64,000 nt of DNA from Aquisphaera giovannonii (GTDB lineage: Bacteria; Planctomycetota; Planctomycetia; Isosphaerales; Isosphaeraceae), in assembly GCF_008087625.1 (NCBI RefSeq), contig NZ_CP042997.1, positions 7,068,001 to 7,132,000 of the forward strand, given 5' to 3'. A program made the position numbers and the translations under genes. A model generated the notes under the pieces. The model saw only the letters and a program-made list of their open reading frames with translations, was not told the DNA's origin and did no database searches. Below, piece by piece: positions 37,726-47,391 of the stretch; the stretch's first letter is position 1; each line of letters begins with the position of its first letter.

Positions 37726-38841
37726 ATGACTCGGCCCCGGTTTCAGCGCTCGCTCCGGTTCGACAACCTCGAAGGCCGCCAGCTCCTCTCGGGCGTGGCG
37801 ACCCAGCCGACCGCCGAGCAGCAATACATGCTGTACATGCTGAACCAGGCCCGGACCAATCCGCAGGAGACCGCCCAGCATCTCTCGAACCTCTCCAACA
37901 CGGACCTCGCGGCGACGCTGAACTACTACCACGTGGACCTCAACGCCACGACCCAGGCCATCGCCAGCACGCCGGCGAAGCCCCCGCTTGCCTGGAACTC
38001 GAACCTGGCCGCCTCGGCCCAGGGTCACAGCCAGGACATGGTCAACAACCAGTACCAGTCGCACACCGGCTCCGACGGGAGCACGGCCAACCAGCGGATG
38101 CAAGCGGCCGGCTACGGCAACGCGTCCTCGATGGGCGAGAACGCCTACGCCTACGCCGACTCGGTGGACCAGGCGATGGACGCGTTCCTCGTGGATTGGG
38201 GCGTGTCGGACCAGGGCCATCGCCGCAACATCCTCCAGCCGAACGTCTCCTCCGGCGATGCGTACCGCGAGGTGGGCATCGGCATCGCCAGCTCGTCCGG
38301 CAGCTCGAAGGTGGGCCCGCTGGTCATCACCCAGGACTTCGGCAGCCAGTCCGGCGCCAAGGCCCAGCTCGTAGGCGTGGCCTACAACGACGGCAACGGC
38401 GACGGCAGCTACAGCCTCGGCGAGGGGCAGGGGAACGTCCAGATCGACGCCACCAACCTCTCCACCGGCCGGACCACCACGACCCAGAGCTGGGGCGCCG
38501 GCGGCTATCAGATGGCCCTCGACCCCGGCAAGTACCAGGTGACGGCCAGCGTCAACGGCAAGGTCGTCAAGACGGGGACGGTCTCGATCGGCGGCGACAA
38601 CGTCGAGCAGGACTTCGACCTCAGCGACAGCTGGGACGGCCGCTCCCGCGACCAGGTCATCGCCTCCGTGACGCCGTCGAACAACGTCGCCACGATCCAA
38701 ACCGCGGCAACGGTCGCCGCGTCCGTCCCGACCGTCCAGACGGTCAGCATCCCGACGGCGAAGACCTTCGTCGCCGCGAAGTCCGCCACCACGCCCTCGC
38801 TCAGCGGGTCCTGGACGTCGTGGATGGCCCAGAAGGCCTGA
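37726..38841 (+). CDS. Secreted CAP (SCP/PR-1) domain protein
   Basis: The 371-residue protein begins with the planctomycete N-terminal motif F.NLEGRQLLSG (13-23) common to their large extracellular proteins. A CAP domain covers about 30-190 (LNQARTNP, WNSNLAASAQGHSQDM, GENAYAYADS, GHRRNIL). It is followed by a Cna-B/SdrD-like beta domain opening with an Asp-rich DGNGDGSYSLGEG loop that may bind calcium, and a Thr/Val-rich tail. Activity of bacterial CAP proteins is poorly known. It is probably cell-surface or secreted. A hairpin terminator follows. Confidence 0.9.
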   Translation: MTRPRFQRSLRFDNLEGRQLLSGVATQPTAEQQYMLYMLNQARTNPQETAQHLSNLSNTDLAATLNYYHVDLNATTQAIASTPAKPPLAWNSNLAASAQGHSQDMVNNQYQSHTGSDGSTANQRMQAAGYGNASSMGENAYAYADSVDQAMDAFLVDWGVSDQGHRRNILQPNVSSGDAYREVGIGIASSSGSSKVGPLVITQDFGSQSGAKAQLVGVAYNDGNGDGSYSLGEGQGNVQIDATNLSTGRTTTTQSWGAGGYQMALDPGKYQVTASVNGKVVKTGTVSIGGDNVEQDFDLSDSWDGRSRDQVIASVTPSNNVATIQTAATVAASVPTVQTVSIPTAKTFVAAKSATTPSLSGSWTSWMAQKA

Positions 38842-38886
38842 CGGACGCCACGGACCGTCGCCGGTCGATCTCAACCTCGGTCGGCT

Positions 38887-38916
38887 GCAGGAGGCGGGAA
38901 GGATCCCGCCTCCTGC
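38887..38916 (+). terminator. Hairpin after CAP gene
   Basis: A perfect 13-bp stem (38887-38899 with 38904-38916) closes a four-base loop, 45 bases after the stop. It is followed by CGTTTCG, so there is only a weak T stretch. The minus-strand YjbQ gene ends nearby, so it could serve both. Confidence 0.6.
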
Positions 38917-39011
38917 CGTTTCGAAAGCGAGACGCCCTCCGCCCCGCTCCTGCCGCTCCTTGAATCCCCGATGTGCATGCAGTGATGTTCAGCTGAGATT
39001 CGGTGGCCGTC

Positions 39012-39431
39012 TCATGCGTCGCCCATGACCGTCACCGCGATGGTCCTCCGGTGCGGCGCCGTGCGGTGCTCCCAGAGGAAGAGGCCCTGCCAGGTGCCGA
39101 GCTTGCATCGCCCGTCCTCGACGGGGACGGTGATCGACGCCTGCGTGAAGATCGACCGGATGTGGGCGGGCATGTCGTCCGGGCCCTCCAGGTCGTGTAC
39201 GAACGTCGGGTCGCCGTCCTTCACGAAACGGGCCGCGAACGTCTCCAGGTCTCGCCGGACCGTCGGGTCGGCGTTCTCGCAGAGGATCAACGACGCGCTC
39301 GTGTGCATCAGGAAGATGTTGCACAGGCCCCGGGCGATGCCCGAACGGCCCACGGCTTCCTCGACCGCGGAGGTGATCTCGTAGGTCCCGCGCCCGCGAG
39401 TCTGGATCTTCAGGGTTTCCGCGTGGGTCAT
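39012..39431 (-). CDS. YjbQ family protein (UPF0047)
   Basis: The 139-residue protein matches YjbQ: VEEAVGRSGIARGLC, HTSASLILCENADPTVRRD with the conserved His, and the C-terminal DGRCKLGTWQGLFLWEHR. Members show weak thiamine phosphate synthase activity in E. coli and have a trimeric fold with a metal-like site. The start at 39431 removes a longer, unsupported frame. It converges with the CAP gene. A weak promoter-like pair (GATAAT at 39606-39601 on the minus strand) lies upstream. Confidence 0.88.
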   Translation of the reverse strand: MTHAETLKIQTRGRGTYEITSAVEEAVGRSGIARGLCNIFLMHTSASLILCENADPTVRRDLETFAARFVKDGDPTFVHDLEGPDDMPAHIRSIFTQASITVPVEDGRCKLGTWQGLFLWEHRTAPHRRTIAVTVMGDA

Positions 39432-39664
39432 CGTCGGACCTCCCTTGGCGGTAAAGCGCAGGAGGGGGATTGTCGCCGATGGATCGGATGCGACGCCAGC
39501 GGGGCCGGCGTCGAATTCCGGGCGGGCGTCGATCCTGGCGGTCGCGAAGGCCCGGCAACCAGGGTCGCCGCTACGGTGGAGCGAGTGGAACATAAGGCCC
39601 ATTATCAGACGCAGGAGAACACGACGAAAAGGACGCGGGGTCGGCGTTCTGTCGTCTCCCCCGT

Positions 39665-40198
39665 TCAGGGAGTCTGCGGCGGGGCGTGGACGAAGAAGAG
39701 GGAGACGATGACGCCGATGCCGAGGATGTGGAGCAGGACGATCAGGGTGGCCACGCCGATGATCGTCTGCTTCCCCTCGTCCGGCCTCGCCTTGGTGTGC
39801 AGCACCTGGGTGGCGACGACGGAGCACACCCAGTTCCAGTGCAGCATGACGTGCAGGACGACGCCGAAGGCGAACAGGCAGAGCGTGCCGAACTGGATGT
39901 CCCGCCACTGGTCGTAGGTCAGCCCGAAGAGGGTCCAGCCGGCGGAGAGCGTCGGCGCCGGCAGGAGGAACTGGAGGCTCGCCGCCTCCCAGCTCATGAG
40001 CACGAACACGATCAGCAGGCTGAGGTCCAGCCAGAAATTGACCACGGACATCGATAGTCGCCGTTTCGCCGGGTGTTCCCCGCGCAGGCCGGTCGGCGTG
40101 GACTTGGCGGGCGGGGGCACGGGCACGCTCGCGATGCCATCTTGATTGGTGGGCATGGAGGGTCGATTAGGCTCCGGTTTGGATAGGGGGCGACTCAT
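39665..40198 (-). CDS. Membrane protein of unknown function (DUF4405-like)
   Basis: The 177-residue protein has a Pro-rich cytoplasmic head and three membrane helices (about 50-70, 102-125, 148-170). The middle helix carries HVMLHWNWV, His residues that could hold haem b as in DUF4405-type proteins. It lies divergently next to the cytochrome oxidase operon with a 179-base shared gap. A role as a small electron-transfer or haem protein is inferred only. Starts at 40198 or 40156 are both possible; the helices are unaffected. Confidence 0.65.
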   Translation of the reverse strand: MSRPLSKPEPNRPSMPTNQDGIASVPVPPPAKSTPTGLRGEHPAKRRLSMSVVNFWLDLSLLIVFVLMSWEAASLQFLLPAPTLSAGWTLFGLTYDQWRDIQFGTLCLFAFGVVLHVMLHWNWVCSVVATQVLHTKARPDEGKQTIIGVATLIVLLHILGIGVIVSLFFVHAPPQTP

Positions 40199-40251
40199 CC
40201 GTCATGGGATTCATTGCTGTCACACCTATTGGAAATCGCGCACCCGAACTC

Positions 40252-40280
40252 TTGCAACCCACCTGAAGAACCGTTAATGT
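40252..40280 (+). promoter_or_regulatory. Possible promoter of the cytochrome oxidase operon
   Basis: TTGCAA (40252-40257) and TAATGT (40275-40280) are exactly 17 bases apart, each with four of six matches to the sigma70 consensus. The GTG start of the dihaem cytochrome gene is about 97 bases downstream. No FNR box was found. Confidence 0.45.
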
Positions 40281-40377
40281 CGCGGCGGGCCGACGAATCA
40301 CCCGGACCAACTGGCCGCGGTGGCCGCCGACGCTGGCGGGCATGCCCAGGTCGATATCTCTACCAGCGAGGGCAACC

Positions 40378-41493
40378 GTGAGGCAACGCATCCCGATCGG
40401 GCTGACGATCGGTCTGCTCCTGGCATCGGGGGCGGGCTGCGCGCGTCAGCCGGAGCCCCGTTTCACGCTGAGCGCCGCGTCACAGAAGTTGAAGCCGGAG
40501 TTCCAGCAGCAGATCGCCAAGATCCTCGCGGAGCGTTGCGGCCGCCCCCTCGCCCCGAAGCTGGTCGGCTCTCCCAGCGCGGCGCCCGCGTACCTCGGAC
40601 GCGGGGCGGAGATCTACGCCCGCTACTGCGTGCAGTGCCACGGCGTCAACGGCGACGGCAACGGAGTGGCCGCGGCATACCTGATCCCCCGGCCGCGGAA
40701 TTACCAGCTCGGCATCTTCAAGTTCACCTCGACCACCTATGGATCGAAGCCCCTCCGGGACGACCTGATCCGCACCGTGCGGCGGGGGATCCGGGGCACG
40801 TCGATGCCCGCCTTCCCGCTCTTCGCCCCGAAGGACGTCGAGGCCGTCGTCGACTACGTCCTGGCCCTGACCCACCGCGGCGAGCTCGAGGCCAAGCTGG
40901 CCGAGGCGGCGGAATTCGACGAGCAGATCGACGAGGCGAAGCTGCCGGAGATGGCGGCCGAGATCGCGACGCGTTGGGACGACGCCAAGGCGCATGTCGT
41001 CTATCCCGCCACGCCCATGCCGACCTTCAAGAAGGCCAACCTCGAGGCCGGCAAGAAGGCGTTCGAGACGGTCGGCTGCGCCAAGTGTCACGGCGAGGAC
41101 GGCCGCGGCATGATGGCGTCGAACGTCGGCACCGACGCCTGGGGCTTCCCGACGAAGGCCGCCGACCTGACCTCGGGCATGCTCCGGGGCGGAACGGAGC
41201 CGCTGGACATCTACCGGCACATCGACTCCGGGATCAACGGCACCCCGATGCCCTCGTTCCGCGACACGCTGAAGGCCCAGCCGGAAACGGTCTGGAACCT
41301 CGTGTCCTACGTGCTCCACGTCGCCGACATCCGCCGCGGCGGGGCGATCCCCGACTCCGGCCTGCTCGAGGACGGCTACCTGAAGCCGCTGCCGGGCGTC
41401 AAGCTCGGGGAGCCGGGCGTCACGCCCCCACCCGCGGCCGCCGCCGGGGCGACGCACGCCGGGGCCGCCGCCGCGGGCGTCGCCGCTCGTTGA
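40378..41493 (+). CDS. Dihaem cytochrome c lipoprotein (possible CcoP substitute)
   Basis: The 371-residue product has a lipobox (ASGAGC, C21) and two class I cytochrome c domains with CVQCH (84-88) and CAKCH (234-238); GTSMPAF (near 143) and GTPMPSF supply the Met ligands. It heads the cbb3 oxidase operon and probably feeds electrons to CcoO, in the place of the absent CcoP. The GTG at 40378 is preferred since it begins a clean lipoprotein signal; an ATG at 40342 adds 12 residues. The tail is Ala-rich. Confidence 0.85.
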   Translation: MRQRIPIGLTIGLLLASGAGCARQPEPRFTLSAASQKLKPEFQQQIAKILAERCGRPLAPKLVGSPSAAPAYLGRGAEIYARYCVQCHGVNGDGNGVAAAYLIPRPRNYQLGIFKFTSTTYGSKPLRDDLIRTVRRGIRGTSMPAFPLFAPKDVEAVVDYVLALTHRGELEAKLAEAAEFDEQIDEAKLPEMAAEIATRWDDAKAHVVYPATPMPTFKKANLEAGKKAFETVGCAKCHGEDGRGMMASNVGTDAWGFPTKAADLTSGMLRGGTEPLDIYRHIDSGINGTPMPSFRDTLKAQPETVWNLVSYVLHVADIRRGGAIPDSGLLEDGYLKPLPGVKLGEPGVTPPPAAAAGATHAGAAAAGVAAR

Positions 41494-41545
41494 AGCCACT
41501 CCCCCTCGTGGACATTCCTCTCCGGGCAAGATCTCGAGGCGATCG

Positions 41546-42217
41546 ATGACCACGGAACTGGAAGCGAAGCTCGCGGAGCTCGAGGCGCTGAAGGCCCAGG
41601 TCGAGAAGCTGGAGAACGACATCCAGGCCGCCCAGCTCGGCCCGAGCTGGCGCGCCACCGGTTATTACGGGGCCTACTACGCCACGGCCGGGTTCGTGCT
41701 CGGGGGCGTCGCCGCGCTCGTCAGCCTCCTCGTCAACGTCTTAGCCGCCCCGCTGGCGGGCAAGAGCCCGCTGGAGCTGGTCCGCGTGTACCTGACGTTC
41801 CCCCTCGGGGAGAAGGCACTCCAGCTCACTCAGGGCCAGAATGCCTATGCCGTGAACGACCGCGTGATCCTCGCCTTCGGGTGCTGCCTGTACGTGGCGA
41901 CGGGGATGCTCGTCGGCATACCGATCGCCATGGCGCTCGGGCGATTCGCGGCGAAAGGGGGAGTCGCCCGGCGGCTCGTCGTCGCCTCGATCGTCTCCCT
42001 CGCGGTCTGGGCGATCATGTTCTACGGCATCCTTTCCTGGCTCCAGCCGCTGCTCGTCGAGGGCGATCCCGGGAACTGGATCACGAACCCGGCCTACCTC
42101 CCGTGGTGGGTCGCCGCGGCCACGCATCTGGTCTTCGGATGGACGGTCGCACTGCTGTACCCGCTGGCGGAGTACCACCCCTACCGCCGGCTCCTCGAGC
42201 CTGCGCCGCAGCCGTGA
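41546..42217 (+). CDS. Four-helix membrane protein, hypothetical
   Basis: The 223-residue product starts with a coiled coil of about 25 residues (LEAKLAELEALKAQVEKLEN) and then has four membrane helices (about 42-70, 105-135, 145-165, 190-210). I recognise no family. It lies between the dihaem cytochrome and CcoN genes in the same direction, with a 52-base and a 69-base gap, so it is probably an accessory or assembly subunit of the oxidase. Such a gene is not part of the usual ccoNOQP set. Confidence 0.78.
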   Translation: MTTELEAKLAELEALKAQVEKLENDIQAAQLGPSWRATGYYGAYYATAGFVLGGVAALVSLLVNVLAAPLAGKSPLELVRVYLTFPLGEKALQLTQGQNAYAVNDRVILAFGCCLYVATGMLVGIPIAMALGRFAAKGGVARRLVVASIVSLAVWAIMFYGILSWLQPLLVEGDPGNWITNPAYLPWWVAAATHLVFGWTVALLYPLAEYHPYRRLLEPAPQP

Positions 42218-42286
42218 CCCGCCCCGGCCCGGCATGGCCGGCCCGGCCGACCCCCGAATACAGAACGCCCGGATCAACCCGCAGAC

Positions 42287-43717
42287 ATGGAACCGAGTGA
42301 GGAAAGAACCTTGGAAAAGGAACACCCTCGCCACGCGGACCTGGTGGACGAGAAGCTGGTCTACTGGCACTTCATGGCCGCCTTGATCTTCATGGGCGCC
42401 TCGATGCTGGGGGGGCTGCTGATGGCCCTCCAGCTCCTGCGGATCAACCCGTTCAGCGGGATCGAGCTCCTCTCCCCCGGCCGCTGGCGGATGGTCCACA
42501 CCAACGCGATCGCCTATGGTTTCATCGCCAACGCGTTCCTGGGGGTCCTCCAGTGGGTCGTCCCCCGGCTCACCCTCCGCCCCTGCTACAATCCGCGGCT
42601 CCCGGTGCTGGGGCTCAACCTCTCGTGGGCCATCTTCTGGGCCTGGCAGCTCGTGGTCGCCTCCACCGCGGTCGGCCTGCTCGTCGGCCAGGCGCAGGCC
42701 CTCGAGTGGGGCGAGACGCCCGTCTGGATCGACCCTGTGGCGCAACTCGGCCTGCTGCTGGTGGCGATCAACTACATCCCGCCGATCGCCCGGGTCCAGG
42801 GGCCGCTGTACGTCTCGCTCTGGTATTTCCTGGCCGCCTTCGTCTGGACGTTCCTGACGTACGCGATGGGCAACTTCATGCCCCAGTACTTCGTGACCGG
42901 CACGGCGGCCGGCGCCGTGGGCGGGCTGTTCATCCACGACCTGGTGGGCCTCTTCGTGACCCCGCTGGGATGGGGCCTGATGTACTACTTCGTGCCCATC
43001 CTCCTGAAGAAGCCGATCTGGAGCCACGGACTCTCGCTGGTCGGCTTCTGGGGGATCGCGTTCTTCTACCCGCTGCAGGGGATTCACCACTTCCTCTACA
43101 CGCCGATCCCGATGTTCCTCCAGTACGGCGCGGTCATCTCGACGATCGCCGTCGAGCTCGTGGTGGCCACGGTCATCTTCAACTTCCACGCGACGCTCCG
43201 CGGGTCGACGGGCGCCCTGACGACGAACCTGCCGATCCGATGGTTCTACACGGGCATGTTCTTCTACTTCCTGACCTGCCTCCAGTGCGCCTTCCAGACG
43301 ACCCTGACCTTCCAGCAGCTCATCCACTTCAGCGACTGGGTCGTCGGCCACGCGCACATGGTGATGTTCGGCGTCTTCGCGATGTGGCAGCTCGGGATGA
43401 TGACGTACCTGATCCCCCGCCTCCTGAAGACGCCCTGGTACAGCCAGCGGCTGCTGGAGTTCCACTACTGGAGCTCGTTCATCGGCATCTTCGTCATGGC
43501 CGCGGACCTGATCACGCTCGGCGTCTTCCAGGGGCTCTCCTGGTCGTCGCTCATGCCGTGGGAGCACTCGATCGACATCTCGATCCCGTTCTGGGCCGTC
43601 CGCGCCGTCGCCGGGATCCTGATGATCCTGGGCTACCTCGCCTTCGTGCTCAACATCATCCAGACCTACCTGGCGTCCCGCCCGGCTCCCCAGGAGGCGG
43701 CCGTCGCCGCCGCCTGA
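42287..43717 (+). CDS. ccoN: cbb3-type cytochrome c oxidase subunit I
   Basis: The catalytic subunit reduces O2 and pumps protons. In 476 residues with 12 helices the ligands are visible: low-spin haem H71 (MVHTNA) and H357, high-spin haem H355 (VVGHAH), CuB H217, H267 and H268 (GIHHF). Tyr261 sits six residues before H267, as the cross-linked Tyr of cbb3 enzymes does, so this is a true C-family enzyme. The ATG at 42287 is supported by the family start. The ccoO gene follows 55 bases later. Confidence 0.93.
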   Translation: MEPSEERTLEKEHPRHADLVDEKLVYWHFMAALIFMGASMLGGLLMALQLLRINPFSGIELLSPGRWRMVHTNAIAYGFIANAFLGVLQWVVPRLTLRPCYNPRLPVLGLNLSWAIFWAWQLVVASTAVGLLVGQAQALEWGETPVWIDPVAQLGLLLVAINYIPPIARVQGPLYVSLWYFLAAFVWTFLTYAMGNFMPQYFVTGTAAGAVGGLFIHDLVGLFVTPLGWGLMYYFVPILLKKPIWSHGLSLVGFWGIAFFYPLQGIHHFLYTPIPMFLQYGAVISTIAVELVVATVIFNFHATLRGSTGALTTNLPIRWFYTGMFFYFLTCLQCAFQTTLTFQQLIHFSDWVVGHAHMVMFGVFAMWQLGMMTYLIPRLLKTPWYSQRLLEFHYWSSFIGIFVMAADLITLGVFQGLSWSSLMPWEHSIDISIPFWAVRAVAGILMILGYLAFVLNIIQTYLASRPAPQEAAVAAA

Positions 43718-43772
43718 TCGGGGGCCAGGCCAGGTCCGACGTCCTTCCAGCAGACACGAGGATCCGCAACCC

Positions 43773-44474
43773 ATGTTGGAGTCGAAAGCGGGAGTGCTGT
43801 TTGTGGCCGGCCTCGGCTTCTTCGCGCTGGCGTTCCTGTCCAACGCGCTCGTGCCGGCCCTGATGTATCGGGACCTGCCCGAGAAGACCGTCGAGCAGCT
43901 CGTCCGCGACAACGGCAACCTGCGGTTCCAGGTCGAGGACCTGGCCCGCCGCTTCCCGGAGAGCTTCACGACGGCCTTCGGCAAGCCGCCGGAGTCGGTC
44001 GCCGAGCGGGAGAGGTGGCTCGACCGGACGACCCAGGAGGCCCTCCGGGTCGGCCACCGGGTCTACGTCGGCGAGGCCTGCTGGCACTGCCACAGCCAGT
44101 TCGTACGCCCGGTCTCGAACGAGGATCGCCGCTTCGGCCCGGTCTCCAGGACCGAGGAGTACCAGAACGAGCTCCAGCGGCCGGTCCTCTTCGGCACCCG
44201 CCGCGTCGGCCCGGACCTCTCCCGCGAGGGGGGCCGGCGCTCCAACGACTGGCACGCGGTCCACTTCTTCAAGCCGACCACGCTATCCACCGGTTCGCCC
44301 ATGCCCGAATACCCCTGGCTCTTCGACGGCAGCCCGGACCGGCCCAACAAGAAGGGCCTGGCCCTGATGGCGTACGTCCAGTGGCTGGGCTCGTGGCTCG
44401 ACAGCTACCCCTACTACGAGGACTACAAGGCCTCGCCCCTGCCCGGCGGCGAGCCGTCGAAGGGAGCGAAGTGA
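43773..44474 (+). CDS. ccoO: cbb3-type cytochrome c oxidase subunit II
   Basis: The 233-residue monohaem subunit is anchored by one N-terminal helix (about 5-28). The haem site is ACWHCHSQFVRP (C103, C106, H107), the hallmark of CcoO, with a later GSPMPEYPWLF giving the Met ligand. It passes electrons from soluble or lipoprotein cytochromes to CcoN. Its TGA overlaps the ATG of the next gene (TGATG). The length is close to normal. Confidence 0.93.
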   Translation: MLESKAGVLFVAGLGFFALAFLSNALVPALMYRDLPEKTVEQLVRDNGNLRFQVEDLARRFPESFTTAFGKPPESVAERERWLDRTTQEALRVGHRVYVGEACWHCHSQFVRPVSNEDRRFGPVSRTEEYQNELQRPVLFGTRRVGPDLSREGGRRSNDWHAVHFFKPTTLSTGSPMPEYPWLFDGSPDRPNKKGLALMAYVQWLGSWLDSYPYYEDYKASPLPGGEPSKGAK

Positions 44475-44788
44475 TGGGCGACGCGATGACGGCCCGCGGC
44501 AGGACCTCCCGGGCGCAGACGATCACGACGATCGCCTTCGCCCTGGTCATCCTGGTCCCGAGCATGGTCGGGTTCGCGAACAAGTTCCGCGAGTTCATCC
44601 TGCTCTACCGGGGCGACGTCGACGGGGTCTTCGCGATCACGCCGATCGTGAATTACCTGCTCGCGAGCCTCGGCTTCTTCTGCCTGTTCTTCTGGGCCAT
44701 CTATCACGGGATGTTCCGAGACATCGAGGCCCCCAAGTACGCCATGCTCGAGCACGAGAAGATGCTCGACGCCGACGAGTCCGACTGA
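44474..44788 (+). CDS. Small membrane protein of the oxidase operon (1)
   Basis: The 104-residue product has two membrane helices (about 18-36 and 57-77) joined by an NKFREFILLYRG loop, and a charged tail (PKYAMLEHEKMLD). Its ATG overlaps the ccoO stop, so translation is coupled and it is almost surely real. It is longer than CcoQ and has no haem site. I infer a structural or assembly subunit of the oxidase. Confidence 0.82.
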   Translation: MGDAMTARGRTSRAQTITTIAFALVILVPSMVGFANKFREFILLYRGDVDGVFAITPIVNYLLASLGFFCLFFWAIYHGMFRDIEAPKYAMLEHEKMLDADESD

Positions 44789-44863
44789 ACCTGGCCAGGC
44801 CCGCGCCGGCCGCGGCGCGACCTCCTTGCGGCGGGACACGCGTCGAGCAGAGGAGAGGAGATC

Positions 44864-45136
44864 ATGTCGCAGACACACGCGAGCCCCCCCGGGCCGGCCG
44901 AAGCGTCCACCGTCCCCGACCCGAACGCGATGGCCGACGACCTCTTCGCGGTCGGTGGCGCCGTGCCGTTCGACAGGACCTCGCCCGAGCAGGAGAACGT
45001 CTTCCACACGTACACGGGGAATGCCATCCCGTGGATCATCCGCGGGATCTGGATCGCCTTCTGGTGCTTCGCGATCACCTACTTCGTGGTCTTCCTCCTC
45101 CCCGCGCTCCAGCACGAACTCCTGACGCCGCCATGA
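44864..45136 (+). CDS. Small membrane protein of the oxidase operon (2)
   Basis: The 90-residue product has a long polar head, rich in Pro and Asp, and one C-terminal helix (about 60-82, WIAFWCFAITYFVVFLLPAL). The stop overlaps the ATG of the copper ATPase (ATGA). An AGGAGAGGAG ribosome site precedes the ATG. It lacks haem or metal motifs. It may replace CcoQ or the anchor of CcoP, which is missing (inference). Confidence 0.82.
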   Translation: MSQTHASPPGPAEASTVPDPNAMADDLFAVGGAVPFDRTSPEQENVFHTYTGNAIPWIIRGIWIAFWCFAITYFVVFLLPALQHELLTPP

Positions 45137-47391
45137 GGCCGAGAAGGCCCGATCCGAGGCCCTGCGAGTACTGCCAGTCCCCCGTCCCCTCCGGATGGTG
45201 GAAGCCCGCGAGGACAGGTCGACCGGCGGACGGGCCGGTCTTCTGCTGCCTCGGCTGCCGGATGGCCGCGGCCATCATCGAGGAGCACGGCGAGGCCGGC
45301 GCGGCGAGGTCCATCCTGACCCGCCTGGGCCTCTCGATCTTCTCCTCGATGAACGTCATGGCCTTCACCATGGCCCTGTGGACGACGGACGTCTACGAGG
45401 CCGGCGGGCAGGCGAGCCCGCTGATGCCCGCCATGCAGGGGCTCCTCCGGCACGTCGTGCTCCTCTTCTCGCTCCCGGTCCTCTACCTGCTCGGGCTGCC
45501 CCTGGCCTCGAACGCCTGGGAATCGCTGCGTCGCGGGGTCGTCTCGACGGACGCCCTGCTCGCTCTCGGCGTCGGCGCCGCGTTCGCCACGTCGGTCGCG
45601 TCGGTGCTCCGGGGCGAGGGGCCCATCTACTTCGAGGTCGGCTGCGTCATCCTCGTCATGACGGCCCTGGGACGTTGGCTCGAGGCGGCCGGACGACTGA
45701 AGGCCAGCTCGGCCCTGGACGCCCTGTCGAAGCTCCTGCCTGCCACCGTGAGGCGGATCTCGGACGGGGGCGAGGAGTCGATCCCGATCGCCCTGGTCGC
45801 CCCCGGCGACCGCCTGCGCATCCTCCCGGGCGAGAGGTTCCCGGCGGACGGCCGCGTGATCACGAACGCCGCGCTCGTGGACGAACAGCTCCTCACGGGA
45901 GAGAGCCGGCCGGCATTCAAGGATCGCGGCTCTACGGTCCTCGGGGGCACGCTGGACCTGGACGGCGACCTCGTGGTCGAGGTGACGGCGGCGGGGGCGG
46001 AGGCGACGCTCGCCCGGGTGGTCGAGCTCGTGAGGCAGGCGAGGATGTCCAAGGGACGGTACCAACGCCTCGTCGACCGGATCTCGGCGTGGTTCTTCCC
46101 GGTCGTGGGGGGCATCGCCCTGCTCTCGTTCCTCGCGCACTGGTACCTCGGCTCCCTCGAACAGGGGCTCATGGCGGCGCTCGCGGTGAGCCTGATCGCC
46201 TGCCCGTGTGCGCTGGGCCTCGCCACCCCGCTCGCCGTCTGGAGCGCCATCGGCCAGGCCGCGCGTCATCAGGTCCTTTTCCGGAGCGGCGAGGCCCTGG
46301 AGAGGCTGGCAGACATCCGCGCGATCCGGTTCGACAAGACCGGCACGCTCACGAGCGGGACCGCCGCGATGGAGCGGCTCGATGCGGAAGAGCCCGAGGA
46401 GGCCCGCCTCTCCCTGGCCAGGGCGGCCGCCCTGGCCCGCTCCTCGTCGCACGCCCTGAGTACCGCCATCGTCGAGCACGCCAGGAATGCCGGTCACCTC
46501 GGCAGCGAACGAATCCCCGCCGCGGAGGCCGTGCGCGTCATCCCGGGCCTCGGGATCGTCGGAGACTTCCCGTGCGAAGCGGGACCTCCGGCGTCCGTGG
46601 CGCTCGGCAGCATGAGGCTGATGGAATCGCGCGGACTCCGGATCGGGACGCGCCTGGCCGGGATGCTGGAGGACGCGACGGGCCGGGGCCTGCCGGTGAC
46701 CCTGGTGGGATGGGGCGGCGGGGTCCGGGGCGTTTTCGTGTTCGAGGAAGAGTGGCGCGAGGGCTTCGATCGCACCCTGGATGCCTTGAGGCACGCCGGG
46801 CTGGACATCGCCATCCTGACGGGGGACCACCCCGCCAGGGGCCGCGCGATCGCCTCGGAGCTGGGCGTCGCGGTCGAGGCCGGGTTGCTGCCCGAGCAGA
46901 AGGTCGACGCCGTCCGGCGTGCCCGACGCGACCTGGGGGCCGTGGCCATGGTCGGCGACGGGGTGAACGACGCCCCCGCCCTCGCGGCCAGCGACGTCGG
47001 CATCGCGATGGGCTGCGGCACCGATGTCTCGCGCGACTCCGCCTCGGTCTGCCTGCTTGGCAACGACCTGGCCCGGATACCCTGGAGCCTGGAGCTGGCC
47101 CGACGGACCGTCTCGGTGATCAAGCGGAACCTCTTCTGGGCCTTCGGGTACAATGTCCTCGGCGTCGTCGCGGCCGCGATGGGATGGCTGAACCCGGCGA
47201 TCGCCGCGCTCCTCATGGTCGCCAGCAGCGGGATGGTGATCGGCAACTCGCTCCGGCTCCGCGGGCCGCTCGCCGCGGAGGCGATCCCATCCGCCGCCCT
47301 CGACGATGCCTCGGCGCCCGATCCGGGAGGCGGCGGAAGGGAGCCCTCCGAGGACTGTCGGCCGCTCCTGGTCGGAGGCATCGGGCGATGA
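45133..47391 (+). CDS. ccoI: Copper-translocating P-type ATPase (CcoI-like)
   Basis: The 752-residue P1B ATPase moves Cu out of the cytoplasm for insertion into the cbb3 active site. It has a Cys-rich N-terminal zinc-ribbon-like part (C11, C14, C38, C39, C42), the TGES-type loop (LTGES), CPC (357-359), DKTGT with phosphoacceptor D401, and GDGVNDAPAL. There is no HMA domain, as in several CcoI/FixI. It overlaps both its neighbours by four bases, so the operon is tightly coupled. Confidence 0.92.
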   Translation: MRPRRPDPRPCEYCQSPVPSGWWKPARTGRPADGPVFCCLGCRMAAAIIEEHGEAGAARSILTRLGLSIFSSMNVMAFTMALWTTDVYEAGGQASPLMPAMQGLLRHVVLLFSLPVLYLLGLPLASNAWESLRRGVVSTDALLALGVGAAFATSVASVLRGEGPIYFEVGCVILVMTALGRWLEAAGRLKASSALDALSKLLPATVRRISDGGEESIPIALVAPGDRLRILPGERFPADGRVITNAALVDEQLLTGESRPAFKDRGSTVLGGTLDLDGDLVVEVTAAGAEATLARVVELVRQARMSKGRYQRLVDRISAWFFPVVGGIALLSFLAHWYLGSLEQGLMAALAVSLIACPCALGLATPLAVWSAIGQAARHQVLFRSGEALERLADIRAIRFDKTGTLTSGTAAMERLDAEEPEEARLSLARAAALARSSSHALSTAIVEHARNAGHLGSERIPAAEAVRVIPGLGIVGDFPCEAGPPASVALGSMRLMESRGLRIGTRLAGMLEDATGRGLPVTLVGWGGGVRGVFVFEEEWREGFDRTLDALRHAGLDIAILTGDHPARGRAIASELGVAVEAGLLPEQKVDAVRRARRDLGAVAMVGDGVNDAPALAASDVGIAMGCGTDVSRDSASVCLLGNDLARIPWSLELARRTVSVIKRNLFWAFGYNVLGVVAAAMGWLNPAIAALLMVASSGMVIGNSLRLRGPLAAEAIPSAALDDASAPDPGGGGREPSEDCRPLLVGGIGR

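Noticed and set aside
43656-44264. Minus-strand frame opposite ccoO
   Set aside because: ccoO has its haem site and operon context; the frame is a shadow.
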